Assembly: GCF_020859565.1 (NCBI RefSeq)
Contig: NZ_JAJHUO010000008.1
Span: 1-64,000 of the forward strand
DNA from: Saccharothrix luteola
Lineage (GTDB): Bacteria; Actinomycetota; Actinomycetes; Mycobacteriales; Pseudonocardiaceae
Direction of reading: 5' to 3'
DNA length: 64,000 nucleotides
A model generated the notes under the pieces. It saw only the letters and a list, made by a program, of their open reading frames with translations. It did no database searches and was not told the origin of the DNA. Positions 8,414 through 17,093 of the stretch are shown here, piece by piece; within the stretch, counting starts at the first letter, position 1; every line of letters begins with the position of its first letter. The position numbers and the translations under genes are program-made.

Positions 8414-9361
8414 ATGGCCATCAAACACAGCACGTTCCTGCCCAGCGGCTTCACCAACGACCTGGCGGGCTTCACCGACCCGGTCGAGGCGTTCGAGGCG
8501 CTGGTGGGTGTCGCCAAGACCATCGACGAGGCCGGCTACGAAGCCGCCTGGGTGCCGGACCACTTCGTCCCCGTCCCGCCCTCGCAGGCGTTCCTGTTCG
8601 AGTCGTGGTCGGTGCTGACGGCGTTGGCCCGGGAGACGCAGCGGGTGCGGCTCGGCCACATGGTGACCGGCAACAGCTACCGCAACCCGGCGTTGCAGGC
8701 CAAGATGTCCTCGACCGTGGACGTCATCTCCGGCGGCCGGTTCACCATGGGCATCGGCTCGGGCTGGTACGAGCCGGACTACGTCTCGTACGGCTACGAC
8801 TTCCACGACGCCGGCGAGCGCCTGCGCCGCCTGCGCGAGGCCGTCCAGGTCATCCGCGCCATGTGGACCGAGGACGAGGCCACCTTCGAGGGCAAGTACT
8901 ACCAGATCAAGGGCGCGATCAACTCGCCCAAGGGCCTCCAGTCGCCGCACATCCCGATGATGATCGCCGGTGGCGGCGAGAAGGTGACGCTGAAGATCGT
9001 CGCCGAGTTCGGCGACGCCTGCAACGTCATCGAGAGCCCCGAGGGCCTCAAGCGCAAGTTCGGCATCCTCAAGGACCACTGCGAGACCGTCGGGCGCGAC
9101 TACGACTCCATCACGAAGACGACCTCCACGCTGTGCATCATCGCCGACACCGATGAGGAGGCCGTCGCCGCGACCCCGCCGTTCGTCGGCGCCATCTACC
9201 CGGGCAACGTCGCCGAGTACGGCCTGATCGGCACCGTGGAGACCATCCACCAGCGGATCGCGGCCTACGAGGAGGCCGGGGTGCAGGAGCTGGCCGTGTC
9301 GTTCCTGAACCCGTTCGACCACGACGTGCTGCGCGGCTACGCGTCGGAGTTCATCAAGTGA
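8414..9361 (+). CDS. LLM-class F420-dependent oxidoreductase (copy 1)
   Basis: A 315-residue luciferase-like oxidoreductase of the predicted F420-dependent Rv1855c-like group. Landmarks are the N-terminal FLPSGFTNDLAGF, the substrate/cofactor loop AAWVPDHFVPVPPSQ, the motif STVDVISGGRFTMGIGSGWY, and IPMMIAGGGEKVTLKIVAEF. The ATG at 8414 is backed by an AGGAAAG site. It is a close paralogue of the protein at 10844-11782: long identical stretches such as SPHIPMMIAG and EKVTLKIVAEF are shared. The two copies flank the sigma factor gene. They may act on successive intermediates or on the same substrate class. Confidence 0.87.
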   Translation: MAIKHSTFLPSGFTNDLAGFTDPVEAFEALVGVAKTIDEAGYEAAWVPDHFVPVPPSQAFLFESWSVLTALARETQRVRLGHMVTGNSYRNPALQAKMSSTVDVISGGRFTMGIGSGWYEPDYVSYGYDFHDAGERLRRLREAVQVIRAMWTEDEATFEGKYYQIKGAINSPKGLQSPHIPMMIAGGGEKVTLKIVAEFGDACNVIESPEGLKRKFGILKDHCETVGRDYDSITKTTSTLCIIADTDEEAVAATPPFVGAIYPGNVAEYGLIGTVETIHQRIAAYEEAGVQELAVSFLNPFDHDVLRGYASEFIK

Positions 9362-9723
9362 TCGCAGCTCGCTGATCAGCGGCAGTCGGCCCGGGCGCAC
9401 CGAAGCCCGGCCGGCACCGCCTGCGGCGCCGGTGCGCTCCGCAGGCGGGTCGCGGGTCGACGAGGCTGGTCCACGACGGGACCGCGGTCCCGGCAAGCGG
9501 GTGTGCGCCTTCGCGCGGACACCCGCTTTTGCGCGTATACCCGCCTGGCACTCCCGGCACGGCCTCCGCGCGCCCGCCCGACGGGTGCCCGCGCGATCGC
9601 CGGGCCGCCTTCGCGAGCGTCACCCAGCGAGTACCGTGTGCACCGAGAAGCGTCCCACATGACCGCCGACCGCAGCGCCGCCGCCGGGGTCAAGGGCGTC
9701 GGCGGCCACGCACGGGAGGCTGA
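9362..9723 (+). promoter_or_regulatory. Intergenic region before the sigma factor gene
   Basis: This 362-base gap begins with a 10-bp GC hairpin (9417-9426 with 9439-9448) just after the LLM gene, then a terminator at 9495-9530. The remaining 190 bases before the sigma gene probably hold its promoter. No recognisable -35/-10 pair is visible, as expected if an ECF sigma factor transcribes its own gene. No coding region is supported here. Confidence 0.4.
9495..9530 (+). terminator. Rho-independent terminator with T tail
   Basis: Arms AAGCGGGTGT (9495-9504) and ACACCCGCTT (9519-9528), extended by an inner GCGC/GCGC pairing with a small bulge, followed by a run of four T. This is the best canonical terminator in the window. 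It ends the transcript of the LLM copy 1 gene. Confidence 0.75.
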
Positions 9724-10710
9724 ATGCCCGACAACACGCAGTTCGCCAGCGACACCGAGAGCTACCGGGGCGAACTGCTGGCGCACTGCTACCGGATGCT
9801 GGGCTCGGTCGACGACGCCGAGGACGTGGTCCAGGAGACGTACCTTCGGGCGTGGCGGTCCTACGGCGGGTTCGAAGGCCGGTCGTCGGTGCGCGCCTGG
9901 CTGTACCGGATCGCGACGAACGCGAGCCTGACGGCGTTGCAGCAGCGCAGCAGGCGGATGCTGCCGTCCGGGCTGGGCGGTCCGGCGGGCGACCCCGACA
10001 CGCCGCAGGTCTCGGCCGGCCCGGGCGTCCTGTGGCTCGAGCCGATCTCCACGTCCGCCGGTTGGGGCCACGACGGCGCCCGGGAGGCCGGCGACCCGGC
10101 GGTGATCGTGAGCGAGCGGGAGAGCCTGCGGCTGGCGCTGGTGGCGAGCCTGCAGTACCTGCCGGGCCGGCAGCGGGCCGTGCTCCTGCTGCGGGACGTG
10201 CTGGCGTTCCCGGCCAGCGAGGTCGCCGAGATGCTCGACACGACCACGACGGCGGTCAAGAGCATGCTGCAACGCGCGCGGGCGCGGCTGGAAGAGGTCT
10301 CCGCCGACGTGGACCGGGTCACCGAGCCCGACGAGCCGCAGATCCGGGCCCTGGTCGACCAGTACATCAAGGCGTTCGAGGAGTCCGACGCCGCCGCGCT
10401 GGAACGGCTGCTGCGCGCCGACGCCAGGCTGGAGACCGTGCCGACCGCGACGTGGTTCGCCGGCAAGCGGACCTGCGCGCCGTTCATCGCCCGGCACGCC
10501 ATCGGCACGCCCGGCGAGTGGCGCCTGGTGCCGGTCGGGGCGAACGGCCAGCCCGGGACGGCCGTGTACCGGCGGGGCGAGGACGGCGTGCACCGGGCGT
10601 TCGGCGTCACCGTGCTCACCTTGGCCACCGACGGGATCGCGAGGATCGTGCTGTTCGTCGACTCGGACCTGGTGGCGAAGTTCGGGCTGCCCGCGACCGC
10701 GCCGGCCTGA
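9724..10710 (+). CDS. ECF sigma factor with SnoaL-like C-terminal domain (SigX5 type)
   Basis: A 328-residue sigma-70-family factor of the SigX5/TIGR02960 kind. Region 2 occupies about residues 10-75 (LLAHCYRMLGSVDDAEDVVQ, then RAWLYRIATN). Region 4 follows around residues 145-190 (LQYLPGRQRAVLLLRD, then SEVAEMLDTTTTAVKS). A C-terminal NTF2/SnoaL-like domain (from about residue 200) replaces the anti-sigma control of classical ECF factors and is thought to sense or regulate. The ATG follows GGGAGG. It sits between two paralogous LLM genes and is probably the local regulator of this region; it may drive both flanking promoters. Confidence 0.88.
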   Translation: MPDNTQFASDTESYRGELLAHCYRMLGSVDDAEDVVQETYLRAWRSYGGFEGRSSVRAWLYRIATNASLTALQQRSRRMLPSGLGGPAGDPDTPQVSAGPGVLWLEPISTSAGWGHDGAREAGDPAVIVSERESLRLALVASLQYLPGRQRAVLLLRDVLAFPASEVAEMLDTTTTAVKSMLQRARARLEEVSADVDRVTEPDEPQIRALVDQYIKAFEESDAAALERLLRADARLETVPTATWFAGKRTCAPFIARHAIGTPGEWRLVPVGANGQPGTAVYRRGEDGVHRAFGVTVLTLATDGIARIVLFVDSDLVAKFGLPATAPA

Positions 10711-10843
10711 TTCGCCTTCCCGCAGTCGAGCCCGGTTCTTTTCCGCCCCCTGGCGGGTCTCAACTCCCGGGGGGCCGCTCGCTCTTCCCTTCCCCCCGGT
10801 CGGATGTCCGCACGCCGTGCGTTGACCACAGGAGGCCGCGAGC

Positions 10844-11782
10844 ATGAAGTACAGCCTGTTCCTTCCCACCGGCTTCGGCCACGACCTGGCGGGTATCCCG
10901 GACCCGGCGGAGGCCTTCGAGACCATCGTCCGGATCGCGAAGGCCGCCGACGACAGCGGGTACCACTCGCTGTGGGCGCCGGACCACTTCCACACCGTGC
11001 CACCGTCGCAGGAGACCTTCTTCGAGGTCTGGTCGACGCTCACGGCGCTGGCCAGGGAGACCGAGCACGTCCGACTCGGACCGCTCGTGACCGGCAACAA
11101 CTACCGCAACCCCGCCCTGCAGGCCAAGATGGCGTCCACTGTGGACGTCATCTCGGGCGGGCGGCTCACGTTCGGCATCGGCGCCGGGTGGTACGAAGCG
11201 GACTACGTCGGCTACGGCTACGAGTACGGCACCCCCGGCGAGCGCCTGCGCCAGCTCCGCGAGGCGGTCCAGGTGATCCACCGCATGTGGACGGAGGACG
11301 AGGCGACCTTCGAGGGCAAGCACTACCAGATCAAGGGCGCGATCAACCAGCCCAAGGGCGTGCAGTCGCCGCACATCCCGATGATGATCGCGGGTTCCGG
11401 CGAGAAGGTGACGCTCAAGATCGTCGCCGAGTTCGCCGACGCCTGCAACGTCATCGAGTCACCGGACGGCATCCGGCGCAAGCTCGACATCCTCCGCAAG
11501 CACTGCGAGGACCTGGGCCGCGACTACGACCACATCTGGAAGACCACCACGACCCACTGCATCATCCGCGACACCGACGCCGAGGCCCGCGCCGCGATCC
11601 CGGTGTGGGCGCCCGACAACTACCCCGGCGACCTCGGCGAGTACGGCCTGATCGGCACGATCGCCACCATCCGCGAGCGCATCGCCGCGTACGAGGCGGC
11701 CGGGATCCAGGAGCTGTCCATCAGCTTCGAGGACCCGACCCGGCTCGACGTCATCCGCGAGCTCGCCACGGCCTTCGCCTGA
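10844..11782 (+). CDS. LLM-class F420-dependent oxidoreductase (copy 2)
   Basis: A 312-residue luciferase-like oxidoreductase, closely related to the protein at 8414-9361 along its full length. Shared landmarks include FLPTGFGHDLAG, PDHFHTVPPSQE, ASTVDVISGGRLTFGIGAGW and IPMMIAGSGEKVTLKI. The ATG at 10844 follows CAGGAGG. It lies 133 bases after the sigma factor gene with no clear terminator between, so co-transcription is possible. Differences are clustered in the N-terminal 60 residues and the C-terminal 60 residues, which contribute to the substrate pocket in this fold; the two copies may have diverged in substrate. Confidence 0.87.
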   Translation: MKYSLFLPTGFGHDLAGIPDPAEAFETIVRIAKAADDSGYHSLWAPDHFHTVPPSQETFFEVWSTLTALARETEHVRLGPLVTGNNYRNPALQAKMASTVDVISGGRLTFGIGAGWYEADYVGYGYEYGTPGERLRQLREAVQVIHRMWTEDEATFEGKHYQIKGAINQPKGVQSPHIPMMIAGSGEKVTLKIVAEFADACNVIESPDGIRRKLDILRKHCEDLGRDYDHIWKTTTTHCIIRDTDAEARAAIPVWAPDNYPGDLGEYGLIGTIATIRERIAAYEAAGIQELSISFEDPTRLDVIRELATAFA

Positions 11783-11846
11783 CAGCGCACCGCCCGCGTC
11801 ACCGGTGGTGCTCGGTGACGCGGGCGGTGCGGCGTGGTCGGGAACC

Positions 11847-12252
11847 TCAGCCCCGGCGTTGCCGGTCCGTGGTGTCCACCAGGGAGAAGCTGATCGACGC
11901 GGTCGCCGCCCGGGCCGCCGACAGCGCGCCGCGGGGGGGGGGGGGGCCGGGGGGGGCCCCCCCGGCGCCCGGGGGGGGGGCGCCCCCCCCCGCGCAGCTG
12001 GTCGACCAGGTCGTCGACCAGCTGCGCGTCCGGCTCGTCCGCGCCGCCCCGGGCGGTGCGCGCGGAGAACGCCCGGCCCACCGTCGTCGCGGCTTCCAGG
12101 CAGTTGACCCAGGCGTCGAACAGCGGGTCGTCCCACTGGCCCGCGGCGTCGATCCACGGCAGCTCCGCCTGCTGGCGCACGGTGTCGAGCAGCCGCTGCA
12201 CGCCCAGGTGGACCGGTGGCGGGAGGTCGGGGTCCCGGTCGGACGCGGTCAT
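11847..12252 (-). pseudogene. Small protein gene frameshifted in a G/C tract
   Basis: The frame starts at an ATG at 12252, two bases after the carbamoyltransferase stop, and reads about 85 sensible residues (MTASDRDPDLPPPVHLGVQR, then LPWIDAAGQWDDPLFDAWVN). It then enters a G/C homopolymer tract. The sensible end (ALSAARAATASISFSLVDTT, stop at 11847-11849) is in another frame; start to stop is 406 bases, one more than a multiple of three. A sequencing or assembly error in the tract is the simplest explanation; true decay is possible. The intact product would be about 135 residues, of a family I do not recognise. Tight spacing suggests translation with the carbamoyltransferase. Confidence 0.6.
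11933..11991. repeat. G/C homopolymer tract
   Basis: A run of 14 G, then CC, 8 G, 7 C, a short mixed stretch, 10 G, and 9 C. Nothing similar occurs elsewhere in the window. It directly abuts a perfect 16-bp hairpin (11991-12006 with 12013-12028, six-base loop CAGGTC). Polymerase stalling at such a structure typically gives unreliable base calls, so the tract may not reflect the true genome. Confidence 0.8.
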
Positions 12253-12254
12253 GG

Positions 12255-14255
12255 TCAGCCGTCCTCCCGTGGCAGCAGCTCGAACAGCCTGCTTTGCCAG
12301 AGGTCGTAGAACACCTTCCGCACCTCGTCGGACACCTCGCCCCCGACGAGCTCCGCCAGCGTCTTGCGACCGTCCGCCGCGTGCAGCAGCGCGAAGACCT
12401 CCGCCGACACCGTCGAGCGCGGGCCGCCGGTGTAGTCCAGGTAGATCTCGTGCTCGGCGTCCGGGCCGACCACGTGGTTCCACGACTTGCGCAGCCGGGT
12501 GACCGGTCGGAACCGCACGACCAGGTCGTCGAGCACGGCCTCGGGGCGGCGGCGCACCAGGAAGTCCTCCACCACCAGGTAGTCCAGGTCGGTGGTCAGG
12601 TAGCTGGTCACCACGTCGTCCACCGACTGCACGATGGGCTCGGCGTTGTTGTTGAACGAGGTGTTGAGCAGCACCGGCGTCCCGGTGATCTCGCCGAACC
12701 GCTGGATCAACCGGTGGTACCGCGGGCTGTGCTCCGGGTCGACCACCTGCACGCGCGCGGTACCGTCGACGTGGGTCACCGCGCCCAGCTCCTCGCGGCG
12801 GTCCTCGTGGACGTAGACCACGAACGACATGAAGTCGTGGTCCGCCTTGGTGTCCGTGAGGTCGAAGTAGGTGTCGGCGGCCTCGGCGGTGACGGCGGGC
12901 GCGAAGGGCCGGAAGCCCTCCCGCTTCTTCACCATCGCGTTGATCCGGGTGCGGTTGTCGGCCGGGCGGGCGTCGGCGAGGATGCTGCGGTTGCCCAGGG
13001 CGCGGGGGCCGAACTCGGACCGGCCGTGCGCCCAGCCCAGCACGTTGCCCTCGGCCATCAGGTTCGCCGCGACCTCCACGATGTCCTCGTGGTGCTCGAC
13101 CTCCACCTGGTCGCGCCAGGCGTGCAGGCGCTTGCCGATCGCGTCGCGGTCACCGAGGTCCGGGCCGAGGCTCGCGGTGCGCATGCGGGACAGCTTGGGG
13201 CGGTTCCAGCCCGCCTGCAAGGCCCCGGCCAGCGCCGCGCCCTCCGACGCGCCGCCGTCGTGCGACGCCGGGTGCACGAAGACCTCGTCGAACAGGCCGG
13301 ATCGCAGCAGCAGGCCGTTGAGGCTGCTGTTGTGCGCGACGCCGCCGCCGAAGCAGAACGTGCGCAGCCCGGTCACCTCGGCCCAGTGCCGCAGCACGTG
13401 GACGACGACGTTCTCCAGCATCTCCTGCACACCGGCCGCGAAGTCCTGGTGCTGCTGCGTGACGGGCTCGCCGGCCCGGCGCGGCGCGAAGCCCTCGGCG
13501 AGGAACCGCGACGCCACCGTGTTGAGCCACGGGGTGCCCGGCGTCAGCTCGTAGTGCCCGCCGTCGTGCAGCGTGTAGAGGCTGTCGAAGACCTCGCGGT
13601 ACTTCTTGGCGTCCCCGTAGGGCGCGAGGCCCATCACCTTGTACTCGTCGCCGAAGCCGTACCGCACCATGCTGATGGCCTCTTGGTAGAACAGGCCCAG
13701 CGAGGCGTGCACGGGGTGCGTCGTCAACGGGTGCATGCCGTCGGCGTCGGCGCGGAAGAGCGTGCCCGACTCCTCCTCGCCGCGGCCGTCGAGGACCGCC
13801 ACCAGCGCCTCGTCCATCCCGGACCGCAGGAAGGACGACCAGGCGTGCGCGTAGTGGTGCCCGGTGAACCGGACGCGCTCGTCGGGCACCTCCACGCCGA
13901 GGCCCTCGGCGAGCTTGTCCTGGATCAGCCGCCGCGCGGACCGCACCGGGATCTGCGGCATGGCCGCGTACCAGGTGTTGAGCGCGTTGTCGCTGAAGGT
14001 CTCGTCGAAGTAGTAGCCCACGACGTCGACCTCGTCGAGGCCGACGCCCGCGATGTCGAGGCAGGCCCGCACCGCGTTCACGGGGAACTTGGTGGTCTTC
14101 TTGATGCGGTTGAAGCGCTCTTCCTCCACCGCGGCCACGAGCTTGCCGTCGGCGACGAGGCACGCCGCGGCGTCGTGCGAGTACGACTCGGGCAGTCCGG
14201 GTACGAGGTCGGAGTCCTCTCCGCCGAAATGACCGCTCAATCCCAATGCCAGCAT
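12255..14255 (-). CDS. NodU/CmcH-family O-carbamoyltransferase
   Basis: A 666-residue carbamoyltransferase of the NodU/CmcH/TobZ family, which moves a carbamoyl group from carbamoyl phosphate, via carbamoyl-adenylate, to a hydroxyl of a natural product or Nod factor. The N-terminal Kae1-like domain shows SYSHDAAACLVADGKLVA, EEERFNRIKK, and the metal/nucleotide motif HHYAHAWSSF. Further on are CFGGGVAHNSSLNG, GRSEFGPRALGNRSIL and LNTSFNNNAEPIV, all family hallmarks. The ATG at 14255 matches the usual family start (MLALGLSG); the frame open upstream is read-through. A roughly 90-residue C-terminal extension follows the core. Downstream gene 12252 starts two bases later. Confidence 0.92.
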   Translation of the reverse strand: MLALGLSGHFGGEDSDLVPGLPESYSHDAAACLVADGKLVAAVEEERFNRIKKTTKFPVNAVRACLDIAGVGLDEVDVVGYYFDETFSDNALNTWYAAMPQIPVRSARRLIQDKLAEGLGVEVPDERVRFTGHHYAHAWSSFLRSGMDEALVAVLDGRGEEESGTLFRADADGMHPLTTHPVHASLGLFYQEAISMVRYGFGDEYKVMGLAPYGDAKKYREVFDSLYTLHDGGHYELTPGTPWLNTVASRFLAEGFAPRRAGEPVTQQHQDFAAGVQEMLENVVVHVLRHWAEVTGLRTFCFGGGVAHNSSLNGLLLRSGLFDEVFVHPASHDGGASEGAALAGALQAGWNRPKLSRMRTASLGPDLGDRDAIGKRLHAWRDQVEVEHHEDIVEVAANLMAEGNVLGWAHGRSEFGPRALGNRSILADARPADNRTRINAMVKKREGFRPFAPAVTAEAADTYFDLTDTKADHDFMSFVVYVHEDRREELGAVTHVDGTARVQVVDPEHSPRYHRLIQRFGEITGTPVLLNTSFNNNAEPIVQSVDDVVTSYLTTDLDYLVVEDFLVRRRPEAVLDDLVVRFRPVTRLRKSWNHVVGPDAEHEIYLDYTGGPRSTVSAEVFALLHAADGRKTLAELVGGEVSDEVRKVFYDLWQSRLFELLPREDG

Positions 14256-14350
14256 CGCGTCACCGATCCAATCCGGAACTCGCACCGTCGCAGTAGAGAC
14301 CGTCCCGGGCGGGGAAAAGAACCGCCCGCCCGAACGTCCTCGGAACGTCC

Positions 14351-15916
14351 TCAGAGGCCACCCGTCAGGCGCAGGTCGCTGCCGTCGAACAGGTCCGGCC
14401 GGGTCCAGCCGTCCAGGTCGTACTCGGACATGCAGCGATCCGCGAACGCCTTCAGCGGGTCGGCGCGGCCGGTCGCCTGGTACATCATCAGCGTCTGGAC
14501 CCGGATCGACTCGTTGTCCCCGGAGTAGTTGCGCTCGTAGAGCTCGTGCCGCCCACCGAACTCGGTGCCCACGGCGTCCCACAGCAGCTTCATCAGCTTC
14601 ACCCGGTCGACCGCCTCGACGCCGTCCGAGCCGCGCAGGTACCGGTCCAGGTACGGCCGCACGTCGGGGTTGCGCCAGTCGCTCGCGTGGGAGTTGAGGT
14701 AGATGAGGCCGCTGCCGAGGGTCTGCTGCAGGATCTCCTTGACCCTGGGGTAGCCCATGCCCATGAAGATCCGGTACGCGAACCCGTAGTTGACGTTGGG
14801 CTGCACCATGCCGTTCAGCCAGGTGTCCGGCGACTTCGCCATCGCGTCGGACATGCCCCAGAACAGGTCGCGCCAGCTGAGGATCTCGCCGATCTGCGCC
14901 TGCACGCCGCGGAAGCCGGAGGTGCCGGTCAGCTCGACGGCCTTCATCGCGCACCCGGCGATGAAGTCCAGCTTGACGGCGAGCCGCGTGCAGCCGTGGA
15001 AGGTGAACCGCTCGGCGAAGCCGGAGACGTTCATGAAGCCGTTGGCGGCGTCCGCGTCGTAGACGAACACGTTCTCCCACGGCACGAGGACGTTGTCCAT
15101 CACCATGATCGCGTCGTTCTCGTCCAACCGGCTCGACAGCGGGTAGTCGAACGGGCTGCCGAGCGCGCCGGCGGCCATCTCGTAGGACGTGCGGCTGATC
15201 AGCTTGAGCCCCGGCGCGTCCATCGGGACGGTGAACACGAGGCCGAACTTCTTGTCCTTGACGGGAAGTCCGTAGTGGGCGACGAAGTTGGCGTTCGTCA
15301 GCGCCGAGCCGGTCGCCACGACCTTCGCGCCGGACACGATCAGCCCGGAGTCGGTCTCCCGCTCCACGTGCACGCACACGTCCGCGATCTCGTCGGCCGG
15401 CTTGCTGCGGTCGATCGGCGGGTGCACGAGGGCGTGGTTGAAGTACAGCACCCGCTCCTGGGCGTCGCGGTACCACCGCAGGGCGTTGTCCTTGAACGGC
15501 CCGTAGTAGTCGGCGTTGGCCACCAGCGTGCCGAAGTAGGCCGCCTGGTAGTCCGGGGTGCGCCCCATCCAGCCGTAGACCATCCGCTGCCAGCCGGCGA
15601 TCGCGTCGCGGGACTGGACCAGGTCGTCCACGGAGTACGGGGTCTTGAAGAACGGGTGGGTGAAGCCGCCGTTGCCCGTGTCGGTCGGGACGCTCAGCGA
15701 GCCTTGGGCTTCCGGCGCGTGCAGGGCGTCGTAGAGCTGGGCGATGGAGCGGGCGCTGTTGCGGAACGCGGGGTGGGTCGTGACGTCCGCGACCCGTTCC
15801 CCGTACGCGTAGACCTCACGGCCGTCGCGCAACGAGTCCAGGTATTCCTGGCCGGTCATCGGCCTGACGTCGTTGGGCGCCGCGACGGTCTCGGCTGCCC
15901 CTTCGGTCATCGTCAT
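14351..15916 (-). CDS. HpaB-type FADH2-dependent monooxygenase
   Basis: A 521-residue protein of the 4-hydroxyphenylacetate 3-hydroxylase (HpaB/SgcC) family. The family uses free FADH2 supplied by a partner reductase to hydroxylate phenols ortho to an existing hydroxyl. Recognisable segments are [20 protein letters not shown] near the start, [15 protein letters not shown], and [19 protein letters not shown] in the middle. The ATG at 15916 has a GGAGG site 7 bases upstream. A tyrosine- or hydroxyphenyl-derived substrate is the natural inference. No dedicated flavin reductase of the HpaC kind is adjacent. It probably shares a transcript with the carbamoyltransferase, 95 bases downstream. Confidence 0.9.
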   Translation of the reverse strand: MTMTEGAAETVAAPNDVRPMTGQEYLDSLRDGREVYAYGERVADVTTHPAFRNSARSIAQLYDALHAPEAQGSLSVPTDTGNGGFTHPFFKTPYSVDDLVQSRDAIAGWQRMVYGWMGRTPDYQAAYFGTLVANADYYGPFKDNALRWYRDAQERVLYFNHALVHPPIDRSKPADEIADVCVHVERETDSGLIVSGAKVVATGSALTNANFVAHYGLPVKDKKFGLVFTVPMDAPGLKLISRTSYEMAAGALGSPFDYPLSSRLDENDAIMVMDNVLVPWENVFVYDADAANGFMNVSGFAERFTFHGCTRLAVKLDFIAGCAMKAVELTGTSGFRGVQAQIGEILSWRDLFWGMSDAMAKSPDTWLNGMVQPNVNYGFAYRIFMGMGYPRVKEILQQTLGSGLIYLNSHASDWRNPDVRPYLDRYLRGSDGVEAVDRVKLMKLLWDAVGTEFGGRHELYERNYSGDNESIRVQTLMMYQATGRADPLKAFADRCMSEYDLDGWTRPDLFDGSDLRLTGGL

Positions 15917-16027
15917 CGCTGGCCTCCAGCAGAGGTCGGGGCTCCGAGCCGACGGGCACGACGCGGTGCCCTCTCGGTTGGAATCATCCTGTCGCTGGTG
16001 GGAGGCCTCGGGCTACTTCCAAACTGC

Positions 16028-16063
16028 CTTTCCCGCCGGGCACCGGAGTGCCCGGCGGGAAAG
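16028..16063 (-). terminator. Terminator after fgd
   Basis: A perfect 16-bp stem (arm CTTTCCCGCCGGGCAC, 16028-16043 with 16048-16063) with the tetraloop CGGA. It lies 3 bases beyond the fgd stop and separates the fgd operon from the HpaB operon on the same strand. Confidence 0.82.
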
Positions 16064-16066
16064 CCG

Positions 16067-17071
16067 TCAGCCGAGCTCGCGCAACCGGGGGAGGACGTCC
16101 TCGGCGAACTGCGTGAGGAAGCGCTCCTGGTCGTGGCCCGGCCCGTGGAAGACGAGGTGGTTCAGCCCCGCGTCCACGTAGGGCTTGATGCCGGCCAGCG
16201 CCTCGTCCGGGTCGGAGGCGACGATCCACCGCTGCGCCACCTGCTCGATGGGCAGCTCGTCGGCGAGCCGTTCCATCTCCTCCGCGCTGTGCACGGTGTG
16301 CTTCTGCTCGGCGGTGAGCGACAACGGCGCCCAGAAGCGGACGTTCTCCAGCGCCGCCGCCGGGTCGCGGTCGTAGGACAGCTTGATCTCGATCATCCGG
16401 TCGATCTGCCCCGGATCACGCCCGGCCGCCGTCGCGCCGTCGGCCAACGAGGGCAGGAGCTTGTCCGAGTACAGCTCCATCCCCTTGCCCGACGTGCAGA
16501 TGAAGCCGTCTCCCACCCGGCCGGTGAACTTCGCCATCTGCGGGCCGCCCGCCGCCACGTAGATCGGGACGGGTCGCTCGGGTCGGTCGTAGATGCTCGC
16601 GTCGACGAGGGTGTAGTACTCGCCCTTGTAGTTCACCTGGTCCTCGGTCCACAGCTCGCGGATCAGCGCGATGGACTCGCGCAGCCGTCCCAGCCGCTCC
16701 TTGAACTCCGGCCACTCCCGCCCGGACACGGCGATCTCGTTGAGGGCCTCGCCCGTGCCGACGCCGAGGATCACCCGGTCCGGGTAGAGCAGGCCCAGGG
16801 TGGCGAACGCCTGCGCGATCACCGCCGGGTTGTACCGGAAGGTGGGGGTGAGCACGCTCGTGCCCATCCGCACCCGGGACGTGCGCTCACCCACCGCCGC
16901 CAGCCACGCGAGGGCGAACGGCGCGTGCCCGCCCTGGTGCCGCCACGGCAGGAAGTGGTCGGACACCATCACGCTGTCCAGGCCCACCTCCTCCGCGCGC
17001 ACCGAGAACTCGATGAGCTCACGTGGTGCGAACTGCTCGGCGGACGCCTTGTAGCCGATCTGCAATGCCAT
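16067..17071 (-). CDS. fgd: F420-dependent glucose-6-phosphate dehydrogenase
   Basis: This enzyme oxidises glucose-6-phosphate and passes the hydride to F420, providing the main pool of reduced F420 in actinobacteria. The 334-residue protein is recognisable nearly end to end: [82 protein letters not shown] and [17 protein letters not shown] match mycobacterial FGD. The ATG at 17071 follows AAGGAG. It is 22 bases downstream of the second BBE-type oxidase and ends at a strong terminator. With fbiC at the window start it frames a neighbourhood rich in F420 enzymes. Confidence 0.95.
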   Translation of the reverse strand: MALQIGYKASAEQFAPRELIEFSVRAEEVGLDSVMVSDHFLPWRHQGGHAPFALAWLAAVGERTSRVRMGTSVLTPTFRYNPAVIAQAFATLGLLYPDRVILGVGTGEALNEIAVSGREWPEFKERLGRLRESIALIRELWTEDQVNYKGEYYTLVDASIYDRPERPVPIYVAAGGPQMAKFTGRVGDGFICTSGKGMELYSDKLLPSLADGATAAGRDPGQIDRMIEIKLSYDRDPAAALENVRFWAPLSLTAEQKHTVHSAEEMERLADELPIEQVAQRWIVASDPDEALAGIKPYVDAGLNHLVFHGPGHDQERFLTQFAEDVLPRLRELG

Positions 17072-17093
17072 GACGCTCCTTGCCGCTCGCCCC

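Noticed and set aside
12255..15476. A 1073-residue continuous frame including the carbamoyltransferase
   Set aside because: The N-terminal 400 residues are antisense-phase read-through of the HpaB gene; the family start MLALGLSG is at 14255.
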